A stretch of DNA of 61,391 nt from an uncultured Eubacterium sp. (GTDB lineage Bacteria > Bacillota > Clostridia > Oscillospirales > Acutalibacteraceae): positions 1 to 61,391 of the forward strand of contig CAKSWS010000007.1 in the NCBI GenBank assembly GCA_934512155.1, read 5' to 3'. Below are positions 25,556-35,125 of the stretch, piece after piece. The notes under the pieces were generated by a model. The model made no database searches and was not told the DNA's origin. It worked only from the letters and a program-made list of their open reading frames with translations. The stretch's first letter is position 1; every line of letters begins with the position of its first letter. The translations under genes were made by a program, and so were the position numbers.

Positions 25556-27436
25556 TTATTTTGTTTTTTCTAAATAAACGGCGTTAAGGCCGCCTAAATT
25601 AATATCTATGCTTTGGTTAAAACCGTGCATAGGCTTTTTAGTTGTTTTGTAAGTGCCGGAAAGTCGTGACTTAGTGCCGCCGTATTTTTTCAGGTTGCTG
25701 TCAAAAACAACTTTGTATGTTCCTGCCTCCGGAACACCTATACGGTAACTTTCATGGGCATTGGGCGTAAAATTGAAAATACCTATAATTTCTTTGCCCT
25801 GCTTATCCATTCTGCGAAAAGCAATGGTTGAATTTGCACTGTCATCGCTGGAAATCCAACTAAAGCCCTCCCAGCCGTAATCAATTTCCCACAGTTGCGG
25901 GTGGCTTTTATAAAAATGATTAAGTTCTTTTGTAAATTCCAAAAGTTTTTTGTGCTTTTCATAATTCAAAAGCAACCAGTCAAGACCTTCTTTATATGCC
26001 CATTCTTTGAATTGACCGAATTCCTGACCCATAAACAATAATTTTTTGCCCGGATGTGCCGTCATATATGTTAAAAACAGCCTCATCCCTTCAAATTTAG
26101 CGGCATATTCGCCGGGCATTTTGTTAAGTAAACTTGCCTTGCCGTGAACAACTTCGTCATGGCTTATAGGTAAAATGAAATTTTCGGAAAAAGCGTAGAA
26201 AAAACTGAATGTTATGCAGTTGTGGTTGCCTTTTCTGAATAACGGGTCCATTGATGTGTAACGAAGCATGTCGTTCATCCAACCCATATTCCATTTAAAG
26301 TTAAATCCCAATCCGCCCATATCCGGCGGCATTGTTATCATAGGCCATGCAGTTGATTCTTCTGCAATCATCATAATTGACGGATGTTCTTTAAACATTG
26401 CAGTGTTTAGTTGCTTTAAAAATTCAACAGCTTCTAAATTTTCGTTGCCGCCCTTTGCGTTAGGGTGCCATTCTCCGTCTTTTCTGCCGTAATCAAGATA
26501 AAGCATTGACGCAACAGCGTCAACACGCAAGCCGTCAAAATGATATTTATCTGCCCAATACATTGCAGATGAAATTAAAAAGCTTTTAACTTGGTTTTTG
26601 CTATAGTCAAAAACACGTGTGCCCCATTCTTTATGTTCACCTTTACTCATATCGGTGTATTCATAAAGAGGTTCGCCGTCAAATTCATAAAGACCATATG
26701 CGTCTTTCGGAAAATGAGCAGGTACCCAGTCCAAAATAACGCCTATTCCCGCTTTGTGGCAGGTGTCTACAAAAAACATTAAATCTTCCGGTATTCCGTA
26801 ACGTGATGTTGGGGCAAAATAACCTGTTACTTGGTATCCCCATGAGCCGTCAAACGGGTATTCCATAATCGGCATCATTTCAATGTGGGTGTAGCCCATT
26901 TCTTTAACATAAGGCACAAGCTCTTTTGCCATTTCTCTGTATGAAAGAAATTCGCCGTTTTTATGTTGTTTCCAAGAGCCAAAGTGAATTTCATAAATGT
27001 TTACGGGTCTTTCCAAAATGTTGGAACGGTTGTATTCTGTTTGCCATTTTTCATCGCCCCATTTGTAGTCTTTAAGCTCGTAAACTTTGCTCGCCGTTCC
27101 CGGTCTTGTTTCACAATGAAAACTGTAAGGGTCTGCTTTGTCGCATATCTTACCGTTTGCTGTGTGAATTGAATATTTATAGCAGTCGTAAATATTGACG
27201 CCGCTTATTTCAGCCTCCCAAATTCCTTCGGAGATAAGGCTCATGGGGTTGGCATCTGTGCTCCATTCGTTAAAATCGCCTATAACGTAAACGGCTTTTG
27301 CATGGGGTGCCCAAACACGAAAAACAAACGTGTCCTTTTTAAGTCTATGAACGCCGAAAAACTCATATGCCCTATAATTTTCACCTTTGTTAAAAAGGTA
27401 TATGGGAAATTGGTATTCTTCTTTTAATTTATTCAC
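25556..27436 (-). CDS. glgB: 1,4-alpha-glucan branching enzyme
   Basis: A GH13 enzyme of 626 residues that adds alpha-1,6 branches. An N-terminal CBM48 domain ([20 protein letters not shown]) precedes the alpha-amylase barrel, which has the nucleophile Asp in [12 protein letters not shown], the acid/base Glu in IAEESTAWP, and DEVVHGK. I choose the GTG at 27436 as start. Two ATG codons 6-9 bases upstream lie against the AAGGAG ribosome site and are too close, while the GTG has a nine-base spacing. It is the first gene of the glycogen operon, driven by the promoter at 27491-27519. Confidence 0.95.
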   Translation of the reverse strand: MNKLKEEYQFPIYLFNKGENYRAYEFFGVHRLKKDTFVFRVWAPHAKAVYVIGDFNEWSTDANPMSLISEGIWEAEISGVNIYDCYKYSIHTANGKICDKADPYSFHCETRPGTASKVYELKDYKWGDEKWQTEYNRSNILERPVNIYEIHFGSWKQHKNGEFLSYREMAKELVPYVKEMGYTHIEMMPIMEYPFDGSWGYQVTGYFAPTSRYGIPEDLMFFVDTCHKAGIGVILDWVPAHFPKDAYGLYEFDGEPLYEYTDMSKGEHKEWGTRVFDYSKNQVKSFLISSAMYWADKYHFDGLRVDAVASMLYLDYGRKDGEWHPNAKGGNENLEAVEFLKQLNTAMFKEHPSIMMIAEESTAWPMITMPPDMGGLGFNFKWNMGWMNDMLRYTSMDPLFRKGNHNCITFSFFYAFSENFILPISHDEVVHGKASLLNKMPGEYAAKFEGMRLFLTYMTAHPGKKLLFMGQEFGQFKEWAYKEGLDWLLLNYEKHKKLLEFTKELNHFYKSHPQLWEIDYGWEGFSWISSDDSANSTIAFRRMDKQGKEIIGIFNFTPNAHESYRIGVPEAGTYKVVFDSNLKKYGGTKSRLSGTYKTTKKPMHGFNQSIDINLGGLNAVYLEKTK

Positions 27437-27490
27437 AAACATCATCTCCTTTTTCAGGCAAAATGCCGGTTGGTATTTATATTCAAAATG

Positions 27491-27519
27491 ATTGTATCAC
27501 CTTATTTACCATTATGCAA
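27491..27519 (-). promoter_or_regulatory. Promoter of the glgBCDA operon
   Basis: On the minus strand TTGCAT (27514-27519), 17 bases, TACAAT (27491-27496), 55 bases before the glgB start. Confidence 0.55.
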
Positions 27520-27563
27520 GGGGTTTTTGTCTATTTTGTTACAAGATTTTTTTTCAAATTATG

Positions 27564-27601
27564 AATTATTGTGCATTTTGTCGAAATATTGCACAATAAT
27601 T
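27564..27601. promoter_or_regulatory. 12-bp inverted repeat between glgB and ANTAR gene
   Basis: AATTATTGTGCA (27564-27575) and TGCACAATAATT (27590-27601) are perfect inverted repeats around a 14-base centre. It lies between two divergent promoters and has no T run, so an operator is more likely than a terminator. The binding protein is unknown. Confidence 0.55.
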
Positions 27602-27660
27602 TGTGTAATATTGTTGAACAGGACGGCGTGTTAAAACTTAATTTTATGGATATTTAACTA

Positions 27661-27690
27661 TTGATTGAATATGTATATATATGGTATAAT
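27661..27690 (+). promoter_or_regulatory. Promoter of the ANTAR gene
   Basis: TTGATT (27661-27666), 18 bases, perfect TATAAT (27685-27690), 28 bases before the start codon. Confidence 0.5.
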
Positions 27691-27718
27691 ATCTTTGATT
27701 TACGGAGAGGTGGGAAAT

Positions 27719-28234
27719 ATGAAAGATATTGTTGTTGTTTATCCTGTTAAAGAAACAGCTGTGGCAATAGCAAATCTGGTAGAAAAAAGCGGTTTTCATG
27801 TGTCTCACATTTGTGCTTTGGGTGCATCTGCTCTTGAAATTGCATACCAAAAACGGCGTGGCGTTATTGTTTGCCCGTTTTTAATGCGCGATATGTCGGC
27901 TACGGAACTCAGTGAAAGCTTGCCTGTGGATTTTGATGTGGTTGCACTTTCAAAAAACGGTTCGGAACAATATATGGGTAATATGATTACATTGCCCCTT
28001 CCTATGGAAAAGAATTTGTTTATTCAAACTATCGGCGTTCTTGCCGCCAGCACCAGCAGTTTTACTAAAAGAAGTGATGATGACGGTGATTATATTTCAA
28101 AGGCAAAGCAGGCTTTAATGGCAGTCAAAGGTTTTAATGAATCACAAGCACATAAATTTTTGCAAAATCAAAGTATGCAAACCGGTAAAAAGATTGTTGC
28201 CGTGGCAATGGATATTCTTGATGAGTTTGCATAG
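27719..28234 (+). CDS. ANTAR-domain regulator with pseudo-receiver
   Basis: A 171-residue protein. The C-terminal 50 residues (YISKAKQALMAVKGFNESQAHKFL...) form an ANTAR domain, a three-helix RNA-binding module that acts by transcription anti-termination. The N-terminal 115 residues look like a receiver fold but lack its active site. The acidic pair is missing after the first strand (VVVYPVKE), the phospho-acceptor position reads VCPFLM, and no conserved Lys follows. It is probably not controlled by phosphorylation. The ATG at 27719 has a GGAGAGGTGGG ribosome site; an upstream in-frame ATG does not. It lies upstream of dapF by 32 bases. Confidence 0.8.
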   Translation: MKDIVVVYPVKETAVAIANLVEKSGFHVSHICALGASALEIAYQKRRGVIVCPFLMRDMSATELSESLPVDFDVVALSKNGSEQYMGNMITLPLPMEKNLFIQTIGVLAASTSSFTKRSDDDGDYISKAKQALMAVKGFNESQAHKFLQNQSMQTGKKIVAVAMDILDEFA

Positions 28235-28266
28235 ATTAACAGTCTTTTACGAAGGTTGATATTATT

Positions 28267-29124
28267 ATGAAATTTACGAAAATGCATGGTTGCGGAAACG
28301 ATTATATTTATGTTGATTGTTTTAAAGAAACGGTTAAAAATCCATCTGCCGTTGCAGTTAAACTTTCAGACAGGCATTTCGGAGTTGGTTCCGATGGCTT
28401 GATTCTTATAAAAAAAGGTAAGGCTGCCGATTTTGAAATGGAAATGTATAATGCAGACGGCAGTCGTGGCGCAATGTGCGGCAACGGCATAAGATGTGTT
28501 GCAAAGTATGTTTTCGATAACGGATATACTGATAAAACAAGTTTTACCGTTGAATCTATGGGTGCTGTAAAATATATTGATATTGATGTAAAAAACGGCA
28601 AGGCAGTTTCCGCTAAGGTTGATATGGGCAGTCCTGTTCTTGATTCGGCGTTAATTCCTGTTTCTGTAAATGAAAACAGAGTTATAGGCAAAAGCATTAA
28701 TCAGGGCGGCAGGGATTTTAAAATGACATGTGTTTCTATGGGTAATCCCCATGCGGTTATGTTTATAGATGAACACCCGGCAGATTTTGATTTAAATTAT
28801 TACGGAAAACTTTTTGAGCAAAACACAGCTGTTTTTCCGGACAGGGTAAATGCTGAATTTGCCAAGGTTGTAGACAGAAACAATATTGAAATGCGTGTTT
28901 ACGAGCGTGGAGCAGGGGAAACACTTGCCTGCGGCACAGGCGCATGTGCAACTGCTGTTGCCGCAATATTAAACGGCTTTGCCGATAATGATATAAGCGT
29001 TCATTTGTTGGGCGGCGATTTGAAAATTCACTGGAGCGGCAAAGATGGCGACAGTGTGTTTATGACGGGTCCGGCTGAATATGTTTTCACCGGCGAAGCG
29101 GATGTAGAAAATTTGGAGGATTAA
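28267..29124 (+). CDS. dapF: Diaminopimelate epimerase
   Basis: A 285-residue, PLP-independent racemase that converts LL- to meso-diaminopimelate for peptidoglycan and lysine. The two catalytic cysteines are in place: Cys71 in GAMCGNGIRC and Cys222 in LACGTGACATA. The N-terminal GCGNDYIYVD is typical. It is followed four bases later by dapL, so product and substrate enzymes are coupled in one transcript. Confidence 0.96.
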   Translation: MKFTKMHGCGNDYIYVDCFKETVKNPSAVAVKLSDRHFGVGSDGLILIKKGKAADFEMEMYNADGSRGAMCGNGIRCVAKYVFDNGYTDKTSFTVESMGAVKYIDIDVKNGKAVSAKVDMGSPVLDSALIPVSVNENRVIGKSINQGGRDFKMTCVSMGNPHAVMFIDEHPADFDLNYYGKLFEQNTAVFPDRVNAEFAKVVDRNNIEMRVYERGAGETLACGTGACATAVAAILNGFADNDISVHLLGGDLKIHWSGKDGDSVFMTGPAEYVFTGEADVENLED

Positions 29125-29128
29125 TATA

Positions 29129-30346
29129 ATGAAAATCAATGAAAACTTTTTAAAAATCGAAAGTTCCTATTTGTTTTCAACAGTTGCAAAAAAGCAAAAG
29201 GAATATCAGGCAGCACACCCTGATAAAGAGGTTATTCGCCTTTCTATCGGTGATGTAACAAAGCCTCTTGCTCCCGTTGTTATTGAAGCAATGCATAAAG
29301 CTGTTGACGAAATGGCAAGCGAAAGCACATTCCGTGGCTATCCGCCTGAATACGGTTATGATTTTATTCTTGAAGCAATTCAGAAAAATGATTATGCCGA
29401 TAGGGGAATTAATATTGCCAAGGATGAAATTTTCCTTTCCGACGGTGCTAAATCCGATTGCGGAAATATCGGTGATATTTTCAGTGTAGACAATAAGGTT
29501 GCAATTTGCGACCCTGTTTATCCTGTTTATCTTGACACAAATATTATGGCAGGCAGAAGCGGCGATAAAGGCGAAAACGGACTTTATGAAAACATTATTT
29601 ATATGCCTTGTACGGCAGAAAATAATTTTATGCCTGAAATTCCTAAGGAAGAGGTTGCAGATGTTATTTATCTTTGTTTTCCAAATAATCCGACGGGTAT
29701 GACTGCAACAAAGGAACAGCTTCAGGCTTGGGTTGATTATGCTCTTGAGCACAATTCACTTATTCTTTTCGACTCTGCTTATGAAGCATTCGTAACAGAC
29801 GATTCACCTAAATCAATTTATGAAATTCCGGGTGCGGAAAAATGCGCAATCGAGCTTCGTTCGTTTTCAAAAACAGCCGGCTTTACAGGTATGCGTTGCG
29901 GCTACACAGTTGTTCCCAAGGCTTGCGAGTTCGGCGGAGTCAGTTTGAATCCTCTTTGGGCACGCCGTCAGGCAACAAAATTCAATGGAGTAAGCTATAT
30001 TACTCAGCGTGCTGCAGAGGCTATTTACAGTGAAGAAGGCAAAAAGCAAACAAAAGAAATTCTTGCATATTATCAAAGAAATGCAAAGGTTATTTTTGAT
30101 GGTTTAACAGAGGCAGGATTTAAATGCTATGGTGCCGTTAATTCACCTTATGTTTGGCTTACAGTTCCGGAAGGAATGACATCTTGGGAATTTTTTGACG
30201 ATTTGCTTGATAAGTGTCAGGTTGTAGGTACACCGGGTTCAGGTTTCGGACCAAGCGGCGAAGGCTATTTGCGTTTAACGGCTTTCGGCAATTATGAAAA
30301 GACCATTGAAGCAGTTGAAAGAATTAAAACTGTTTACGGTAAATAA
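29129..30346 (+). CDS. dapL: LL-diaminopimelate aminotransferase
   Basis: A 405-residue, fold-type I PLP aminotransferase that makes LL-DAP from tetrahydrodipicolinate in one step, bypassing the succinylase or acetylase route. It starts [22 protein letters not shown] and has the family patterns [26 protein letters not shown] and the PLP lysine in [15 protein letters not shown]. Its place directly after dapF strongly supports DapL over a general aspartate aminotransferase. A ribosome site GGAGG lies before the ATG. Confidence 0.95.
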   Translation: MKINENFLKIESSYLFSTVAKKQKEYQAAHPDKEVIRLSIGDVTKPLAPVVIEAMHKAVDEMASESTFRGYPPEYGYDFILEAIQKNDYADRGINIAKDEIFLSDGAKSDCGNIGDIFSVDNKVAICDPVYPVYLDTNIMAGRSGDKGENGLYENIIYMPCTAENNFMPEIPKEEVADVIYLCFPNNPTGMTATKEQLQAWVDYALEHNSLILFDSAYEAFVTDDSPKSIYEIPGAEKCAIELRSFSKTAGFTGMRCGYTVVPKACEFGGVSLNPLWARRQATKFNGVSYITQRAAEAIYSEEGKKQTKEILAYYQRNAKVIFDGLTEAGFKCYGAVNSPYVWLTVPEGMTSWEFFDDLLDKCQVVGTPGSGFGPSGEGYLRLTAFGNYEKTIEAVERIKTVYGK

Positions 30347-30378
30347 ATTTTAAATTTAAAAAGCGGAGGATTTTTAAA

Positions 30379-31092
30379 ATGGTTAAAACAGAACAATTAT
30401 ATGAAGGCAAAGCAAAAAAAGTTTATGCAACAGATGAACCGGATGTAGTTATTGTTGATTATAAAGACGATGCAACTGCATTTAACGGCAAAAAGAAAGG
30501 TACAATAGCAGGTAAGGGCGTTGTTAATAATAAAATGTCTAACTATTTAATGCAAATTCTTGAAGCAAAGGGTATTCCTACTCATTTTGTTAAAGAACTT
30601 TCAGACCGTGAAACAGCAGTTAAAAAGGTTACAATCGTTCCTCTTGAGGTTATTATCCGCAACCGTGCGGCAGGCTCAATTTGTAAAAGATTAGGTCTTG
30701 AAGAGGGTATGGATTTTGTTGCTCCTTCCATTGAATTTTCATATAAATGTGATGAACTTGATGATCCGCTTATTTCAGAATATCATGCTATTTCCTGCGG
30801 CTTTGCCACAAGGGAAGATGTTGATACAATTAAAGATATGGCATTTAAAATTAATGACGTTCTTAAAGAATATTTTGCATCAATCGGCGTTGAACTTATA
30901 GACTTTAAACTTGAATTCGGTAAAACCTCAAAAGGCGAAATTGTTCTTGCAGATGAAATCAGTCCGGACACTTGCCGTTTTTGGGATATTAAAACACATG
31001 AAAAACTTGATAAAGACCGCTTCCGTCGTGATTTAGGCGGAGTTGAAGATGCATATGCTGAAATGATGAAAAGAACGGGGCTTGATAAATAA
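30379..31092 (+). CDS. purC: SAICAR synthetase
   Basis: A 237-residue phosphoribosylaminoimidazole-succinocarboxamide synthase joining CAIR and aspartate with ATP in purine synthesis. It begins [14 protein letters not shown] and has [13 protein letters not shown] and [13 protein letters not shown], all typical. A GCGGAGGA ribosome site precedes the ATG. Its TAA overlaps the ATG of purB (TAATG), so the two successive steps are translationally coupled. Confidence 0.97.
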   Translation: MVKTEQLYEGKAKKVYATDEPDVVIVDYKDDATAFNGKKKGTIAGKGVVNNKMSNYLMQILEAKGIPTHFVKELSDRETAVKKVTIVPLEVIIRNRAAGSICKRLGLEEGMDFVAPSIEFSYKCDELDDPLISEYHAISCGFATREDVDTIKDMAFKINDVLKEYFASIGVELIDFKLEFGKTSKGEIVLADEISPDTCRFWDIKTHEKLDKDRFRRDLGGVEDAYAEMMKRTGLDK

Positions 31093-32525
31093 TGGCAAAC
31101 GATACTTATAATTCACCTTTTAATGCCCGTTATGCAAGCAAGGAAATGCAATATATCTATTCTCCCGATTTTAAGTTTAAAACTTGGAGAAAATTGTGGA
31201 TTGCACTTGCCGAAGCAGAGCATGAATTGGGTCTTAATGTTACACAGGAACAAATAGACGAATTAAAAGCACATCAGGATGATATTAATTATGATGTTGC
31301 AAGAGAATATGAAAAAAAGTTTCGCCATGATGTTATGAGCCATGTTCATGCTTACGGTGAACAGTGTCCTCATGCAAAGCCGATTATTCATTTGGGGGCA
31401 ACAAGTTGTTATGTTGGCGATAATACAGATGTAATTACTATGCGAGAGGCATTGCTTTTGATAAAGAAAAAGCTTGTTAATGCAATTGCATCTGTTGCAA
31501 AGTTTGCAGATGAATATAAAAACATGCCTTGCCTTGGTTTTACTCATTTTCAGCCTGCACAGCCTACAACTGTAGGTAAACGTGCCACACTTTGGCTTAT
31601 GGATCTTGTTATGGATTATAACGAGATTTGCCATGTGTTGGACACGCTTATGCTTTTAGGTTCAAAAGGCACAACAGGTACACAGGCATCGTTTCTTGAA
31701 CTTTTTAACGGCGACCATGAAAAATGCAAAGAGTTAGACAGAAAAATTGCCGAAAAAATGGGCTTTAAGGCTTGTTTCCCGGTTAGCGGGCAAACTTATG
31801 CAAGAAAATTGGATACTATTGTTTGTAATTGCCTTGCTCTTATTGCTCAATCCTGCTGTAAATTTTCAAATGATTTAAGGCTCCTTCAAAATCTTAAAGA
31901 AATTGAAGAACCTTTTGAAAAAAATCAAATCGGTTCTTCCGCCATGGCGTATAAGCGCAATCCTATGAGAAGCGAAAGAATTGCGTCTCTTTCTCGCTAT
32001 GTTATGATAGATGCGCTAAATCCGGCATGGACTGCATCTGCTCAATGGTTTGAAAGAACTCTTGATGACAGCGCAAACAAGCGTGTTTCGGTTGCAGAAG
32101 CATTTTTGGCTACAGACGGTATTCTTGATTTGTATATTAATGTAACAAGCGGACTTGTTGTTTATCCTAAAGTTATTGAATCACGTCTTATGAGCGAACT
32201 TCCGTTTATGGCAACTGAAAATATTATGATGGATGCCGTTAAAAAAGGCGGCGACAGGCAAGAACTTCATGAAAAAATCCGTGTTCATTCAATGGCTGCC
32301 GGTGCAGTTGTTAAGATTGATGGCGGTAAAAATGATTTGATAGACAGAATTGCAAACGACCCTGCGTTTATGATGACAAAGGAAGAAATCCTTGCAATTA
32401 TGAAGCCTGAAAATTTTGTTGGCAGAGCGCCTGAACAAACAACAGATTTTCTTAACGAAACAGTTAAACCTATTTTGGATGAAAACAAAGATTTGTTGGG
32501 AATTGATGTTGAAATCAACGTTTAA
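31092..32525 (+). CDS. purB: Adenylosuccinate lyase
   Basis: A 477-residue fumarase/aspartase-superfamily lyase that cleaves SAICAR and adenylosuccinate. The superfamily signature appears as GSSAMAYKRNPMRSE near residue 300, with the conserved histidines in IHLGATSCYVGDN and FTHFQPAQPTT. The protein is of the longer type with an extended C-terminus. It is coupled to purC and followed by a terminator. Confidence 0.96.
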   Translation: MANDTYNSPFNARYASKEMQYIYSPDFKFKTWRKLWIALAEAEHELGLNVTQEQIDELKAHQDDINYDVAREYEKKFRHDVMSHVHAYGEQCPHAKPIIHLGATSCYVGDNTDVITMREALLLIKKKLVNAIASVAKFADEYKNMPCLGFTHFQPAQPTTVGKRATLWLMDLVMDYNEICHVLDTLMLLGSKGTTGTQASFLELFNGDHEKCKELDRKIAEKMGFKACFPVSGQTYARKLDTIVCNCLALIAQSCCKFSNDLRLLQNLKEIEEPFEKNQIGSSAMAYKRNPMRSERIASLSRYVMIDALNPAWTASAQWFERTLDDSANKRVSVAEAFLATDGILDLYINVTSGLVVYPKVIESRLMSELPFMATENIMMDAVKKGGDRQELHEKIRVHSMAAGAVVKIDGGKNDLIDRIANDPAFMMTKEEILAIMKPENFVGRAPEQTTDFLNETVKPILDENKDLLGIDVEINV

Positions 32526-32540
32526 TTAAACAGATTATCT

Positions 32541-32570
32541 CCTCGGCGGTATACCGTCGGGGAATTTTTT
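32541..32570 (+). terminator. Intrinsic terminator after purB
   Basis: A stem CCTCGGCGG/CCGTCGGGG with two G-T pairs is followed by six T. It sits at the 3' end of ylbJ as well, which ends at 32569 on the other strand. Confidence 0.75.
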
Positions 32571-33588
32571 ATGCTATTTTGTTTTTTGTTTGGAATATTA
32601 AAACTATGCATCCTAAAATCATCAGTACGGAAAATGTAAAATTAATAGATGAAATTTCATAAGTAATTTCAGAATAATTTGAAAAAACGGCTTCTTGAAT
32701 GGGAAAAGCAAGTAATAACAATTTACAAATAAAATATGCCATGCCGCCGTGAATAAGTCTAAAACATAAAAATTTTAAATAATTTAAATTAACTTTAATT
32801 ATTATCGGCAGCAGTTGTAAATGAATACAGATACCGCCGAATGCAAGTTGAAAAGCAGTTAGCGGCAAGGATTGATTTTTAATGTTTTCAATCAATCCTC
32901 CCGTTATTTCAAAAAACGGCATTATGTTTTTGTTAATTGGAAAAATATTAAGAATAGCCGAAAATAAAATAATGTATGCACTCAAATTTAAAACTGAATT
33001 AATTGCTTTTAAAATACTTTCATTCAGTGCCTTTGCAGGTGATTGGGTGTAGATTGTTGTGCGGTTTGAATTAATATTTTTTTTATGATAAAAGCCGTTT
33101 GCCGCAGCTATAAGTAATGCGCTAAGGGTGGCAGAGCTGAAAAGTATTAACCCAGCCCTTTGGCTGTTTAAAAGCGTACATCCTACGGCGTTGACAATAA
33201 ATCCAACGCCGCCGTTAACATTAAACAGTAACAGGCGTTCTGCGGTTTCTTTATCTATATCTTCGTTTTCATAAAGCGAATTTGTTAAAAGCGCACCGGC
33301 AGGGTAGCCGCCGGTAAGTCCGAACAAAATAACTCCTGCGGTACATCCCGGTAATTTTAAAATTTTTTCCGTAAACGGTGCAAAAAAATTTTCAACAGGC
33401 TGTGATATTTTTGATGTGCAAATAAAGTCAAATATAATTAAAATCGGAAAAAGGGAAGGAATAACAATGTTTTCGCACATTGAAATACCGTTTATTGCCC
33501 CTTCCTTTGCCAAAGATGAAAATGCAATTAACAGCACTGTAAGCGTTAAACATAAAATTAACAAAATATCATTTTTTCTGATTTTCAT
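32569..33588 (-). CDS. ylbJ: Sporulation integral membrane protein YlbJ
   Basis: A 339-residue protein with about eight membrane helices and the nucleoside-transporter-like gate fold of the YlbJ/SpoIIIJ-neighbour group. The motifs CENIVIPSLFPILI near residue 37 and LTGGYPAGA near 90 are typical. In Bacillus, YlbJ is made in the mother cell under sigma-E and is needed for heat-resistant spores. It is divergent from yqfC by 40 bases, so the two sporulation transcripts share a control region. The transported substrate, if any, is unknown. Confidence 0.88.
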   Translation of the reverse strand: MKIRKNDILLILCLTLTVLLIAFSSLAKEGAINGISMCENIVIPSLFPILIIFDFICTSKISQPVENFFAPFTEKILKLPGCTAGVILFGLTGGYPAGALLTNSLYENEDIDKETAERLLLFNVNGGVGFIVNAVGCTLLNSQRAGLILFSSATLSALLIAAANGFYHKKNINSNRTTIYTQSPAKALNESILKAINSVLNLSAYIILFSAILNIFPINKNIMPFFEITGGLIENIKNQSLPLTAFQLAFGGICIHLQLLPIIIKVNLNYLKFLCFRLIHGGMAYFICKLLLLAFPIQEAVFSNYSEITYEISSINFTFSVLMILGCIVLIFQTKNKIA

Positions 33589-33628
33589 ATTACCACCTAA
33601 TTAATACATATAATTTAAAGGTGATTTT

Positions 33629-33895
33629 ATGAAAAAAACAGGCTTAAAATTCTCCGGCGATTTTCCTGTGGAATATTATACAGGTAAACCTAAATTGGAA
33701 TTTTACGGCAATGATGAATGTGTTGTGGACGGTTTAAAATCTGTTGTTAAATATACATCAACGGAAATTGTTTTGAATGTTGGCAAAATGAATGTTAAGT
33801 TTTTAGGCGACGGTTTATTGATTAACGCTTTTTCTCCCGAAGGTGCAATAATTAACGGTTTTATTCTTTCTACGGAGTTTTCTGATGCTGATTAA
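33629..33895 (+). CDS. yqfC: Sporulation protein YqfC
   Basis: An 88-residue protein of the YabP/YqfC family: a compact beta-rich domain with KLEFYGNDECVVDGLKSVVKY and the end GLLINAFSPEGAIINGFI. In Bacillus it is a sigma-E regulon member with its partner yqfD. It overlaps yqfD by 11 bases, and an AAAGGTG ribosome site precedes the ATG. Both features support an operon and conserved pairing. Confidence 0.9.
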   Translation: MKKTGLKFSGDFPVEYYTGKPKLEFYGNDECVVDGLKSVVKYTSTEIVLNVGKMNVKFLGDGLLINAFSPEGAIINGFILSTEFSDAD

Positions 33896-35066
33896 ATTAA
33901 TTCGCAAAATTTTAGGTTATGTTCAATTTTCTTTTACAGGCGGTTTTGCCGAGGGATTTATTAATGATTGTTACTTTAACAAAATAAAAATACGCAGTAT
34001 TGTTAAAACGGAAGATGGTTTGATTGCCTGCATTTATGTTAAAGATTATTTTAAGTTGCATAAAATTGCTTTTAAAAACGGCGGCAAGGTTAAAGTGCTT
34101 AAACGTGTGGGGCTTCCTTTTTTGTTGTTGCCTTTAAAAAACAGATGGGGCATTTTCGGCGGAATTTTAGCAGCAATGTTTTTAGTGTCTTTTTTAGGCA
34201 GCTTTATTTGGAATGTTACCGTGGTAGGAAACAATACTTTGGCAGAATCAAAAATAGTTGATTATTTTGCCGAAAACGGTTTGAAAATGGGAGCGCGTTG
34301 GAGCAGTATAGATAAAGAAAATTTAGAATTCGGTGCACTTGCACAGTTTGATGAGGTAAGTTGGGTGTCTGTAAATAAATTTGGTTCATTGGCTTTAATT
34401 GAAGTTAATGAAACACGCAACAAACCTCAAATAGTAAATGACAGTAAAATTACAAACGTTATTGCTTGTGAAGACGGAATAATTACTCACGTTACTGCAT
34501 TAGGCGGTTGGAATGCCGTTTCGCAGGGTGATGCTGTTGTTAAGGGTGATTTACTTATTTCCGGCATAAACGAAAATGAAACAAACAAGGTAAATCATTT
34601 TGCTCATGCTCACGGCACGGTGCTTGCCAAGGTTAGCGGAGAAATTAAAATCAATATTTCCCGTGAACAAACGGAAAAGCAGTATACACTAGACAAAAGC
34701 TATAAAACCTTGTATTTTTTCGGAATTGAAATTCCGCTTTATATAAAAACAGAAAAGGGAGATTATGAGGAAGAAAATACGAAATCATATTTTATTTTAA
34801 ATGAGTTTCGTTTGCCCATTGGCGTGTTTGAATCAAAACGTCGGTATTATACTTTAAAATCGAATGCGTTGGGTGATGAAGATTTAAAATCTCTTGCACA
34901 GGCGCAACTTGAAAAAGAGGAAGCTAATAAACTTGCAAATTGTGAAATAATAACAAAAGAACCTGTGTTTGAGATAAGTGATGACGGTTGCTTTGTTGTT
35001 GAAAAATATGTTTGCATAAAGGATATCGGCATAGAAAAAGAAATTTTTTTTCAAACAGAAGAATGA
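33885..35066 (+). CDS. yqfD: Sporulation protein YqfD
   Basis: A 393-residue membrane protein of the YqfD family. It has a cytoplasmic N-terminal part of about 85 residues, one membrane helix (about 86-106, GIFGGILAAMFLVSFLGSFIW) and a large outer domain with the family's GWNAVSQGDAVVKGDLLISG pattern. It is a sigma-E sporulation protein in Bacillus and is paired with yqfC, with which its start overlaps. The uxuA promoter begins within two bases of its stop. Confidence 0.92.
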   Translation: MLIKLIRKILGYVQFSFTGGFAEGFINDCYFNKIKIRSIVKTEDGLIACIYVKDYFKLHKIAFKNGGKVKVLKRVGLPFLLLPLKNRWGIFGGILAAMFLVSFLGSFIWNVTVVGNNTLAESKIVDYFAENGLKMGARWSSIDKENLEFGALAQFDEVSWVSVNKFGSLALIEVNETRNKPQIVNDSKITNVIACEDGIITHVTALGGWNAVSQGDAVVKGDLLISGINENETNKVNHFAHAHGTVLAKVSGEIKINISREQTEKQYTLDKSYKTLYFFGIEIPLYIKTEKGDYEEENTKSYFILNEFRLPIGVFESKRRYYTLKSNALGDEDLKSLAQAQLEKEEANKLANCEIITKEPVFEISDDGCFVVEKYVCIKDIGIEKEIFFQTEE

Positions 35067-35067
35067 C

Positions 35068-35096
35068 TTGAAACAATGATAAATGTGTGGTAAAAT
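35068..35096 (+). promoter_or_regulatory. Promoter of uxuA-uxuB
   Basis: TTGAAA (35068-35073), 17 bases, TAAAAT (35091-35096), 30 bases before the uxuA start. It lies immediately after the yqfD stop. Confidence 0.6.
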
Positions 35097-35125
35097 TTTT
35101 TTGAAATAACAAGGAGGTACAAAAT

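Noticed and set aside
33587..33614. A sigma-E-like promoter (ATA-N17-CATATAAT) before yqfC
   Set aside because: The match is good, but transcription would start at about 33621, inside or past the AAAGGTG ribosome site at 33617-33623, so the message could not be translated normally.
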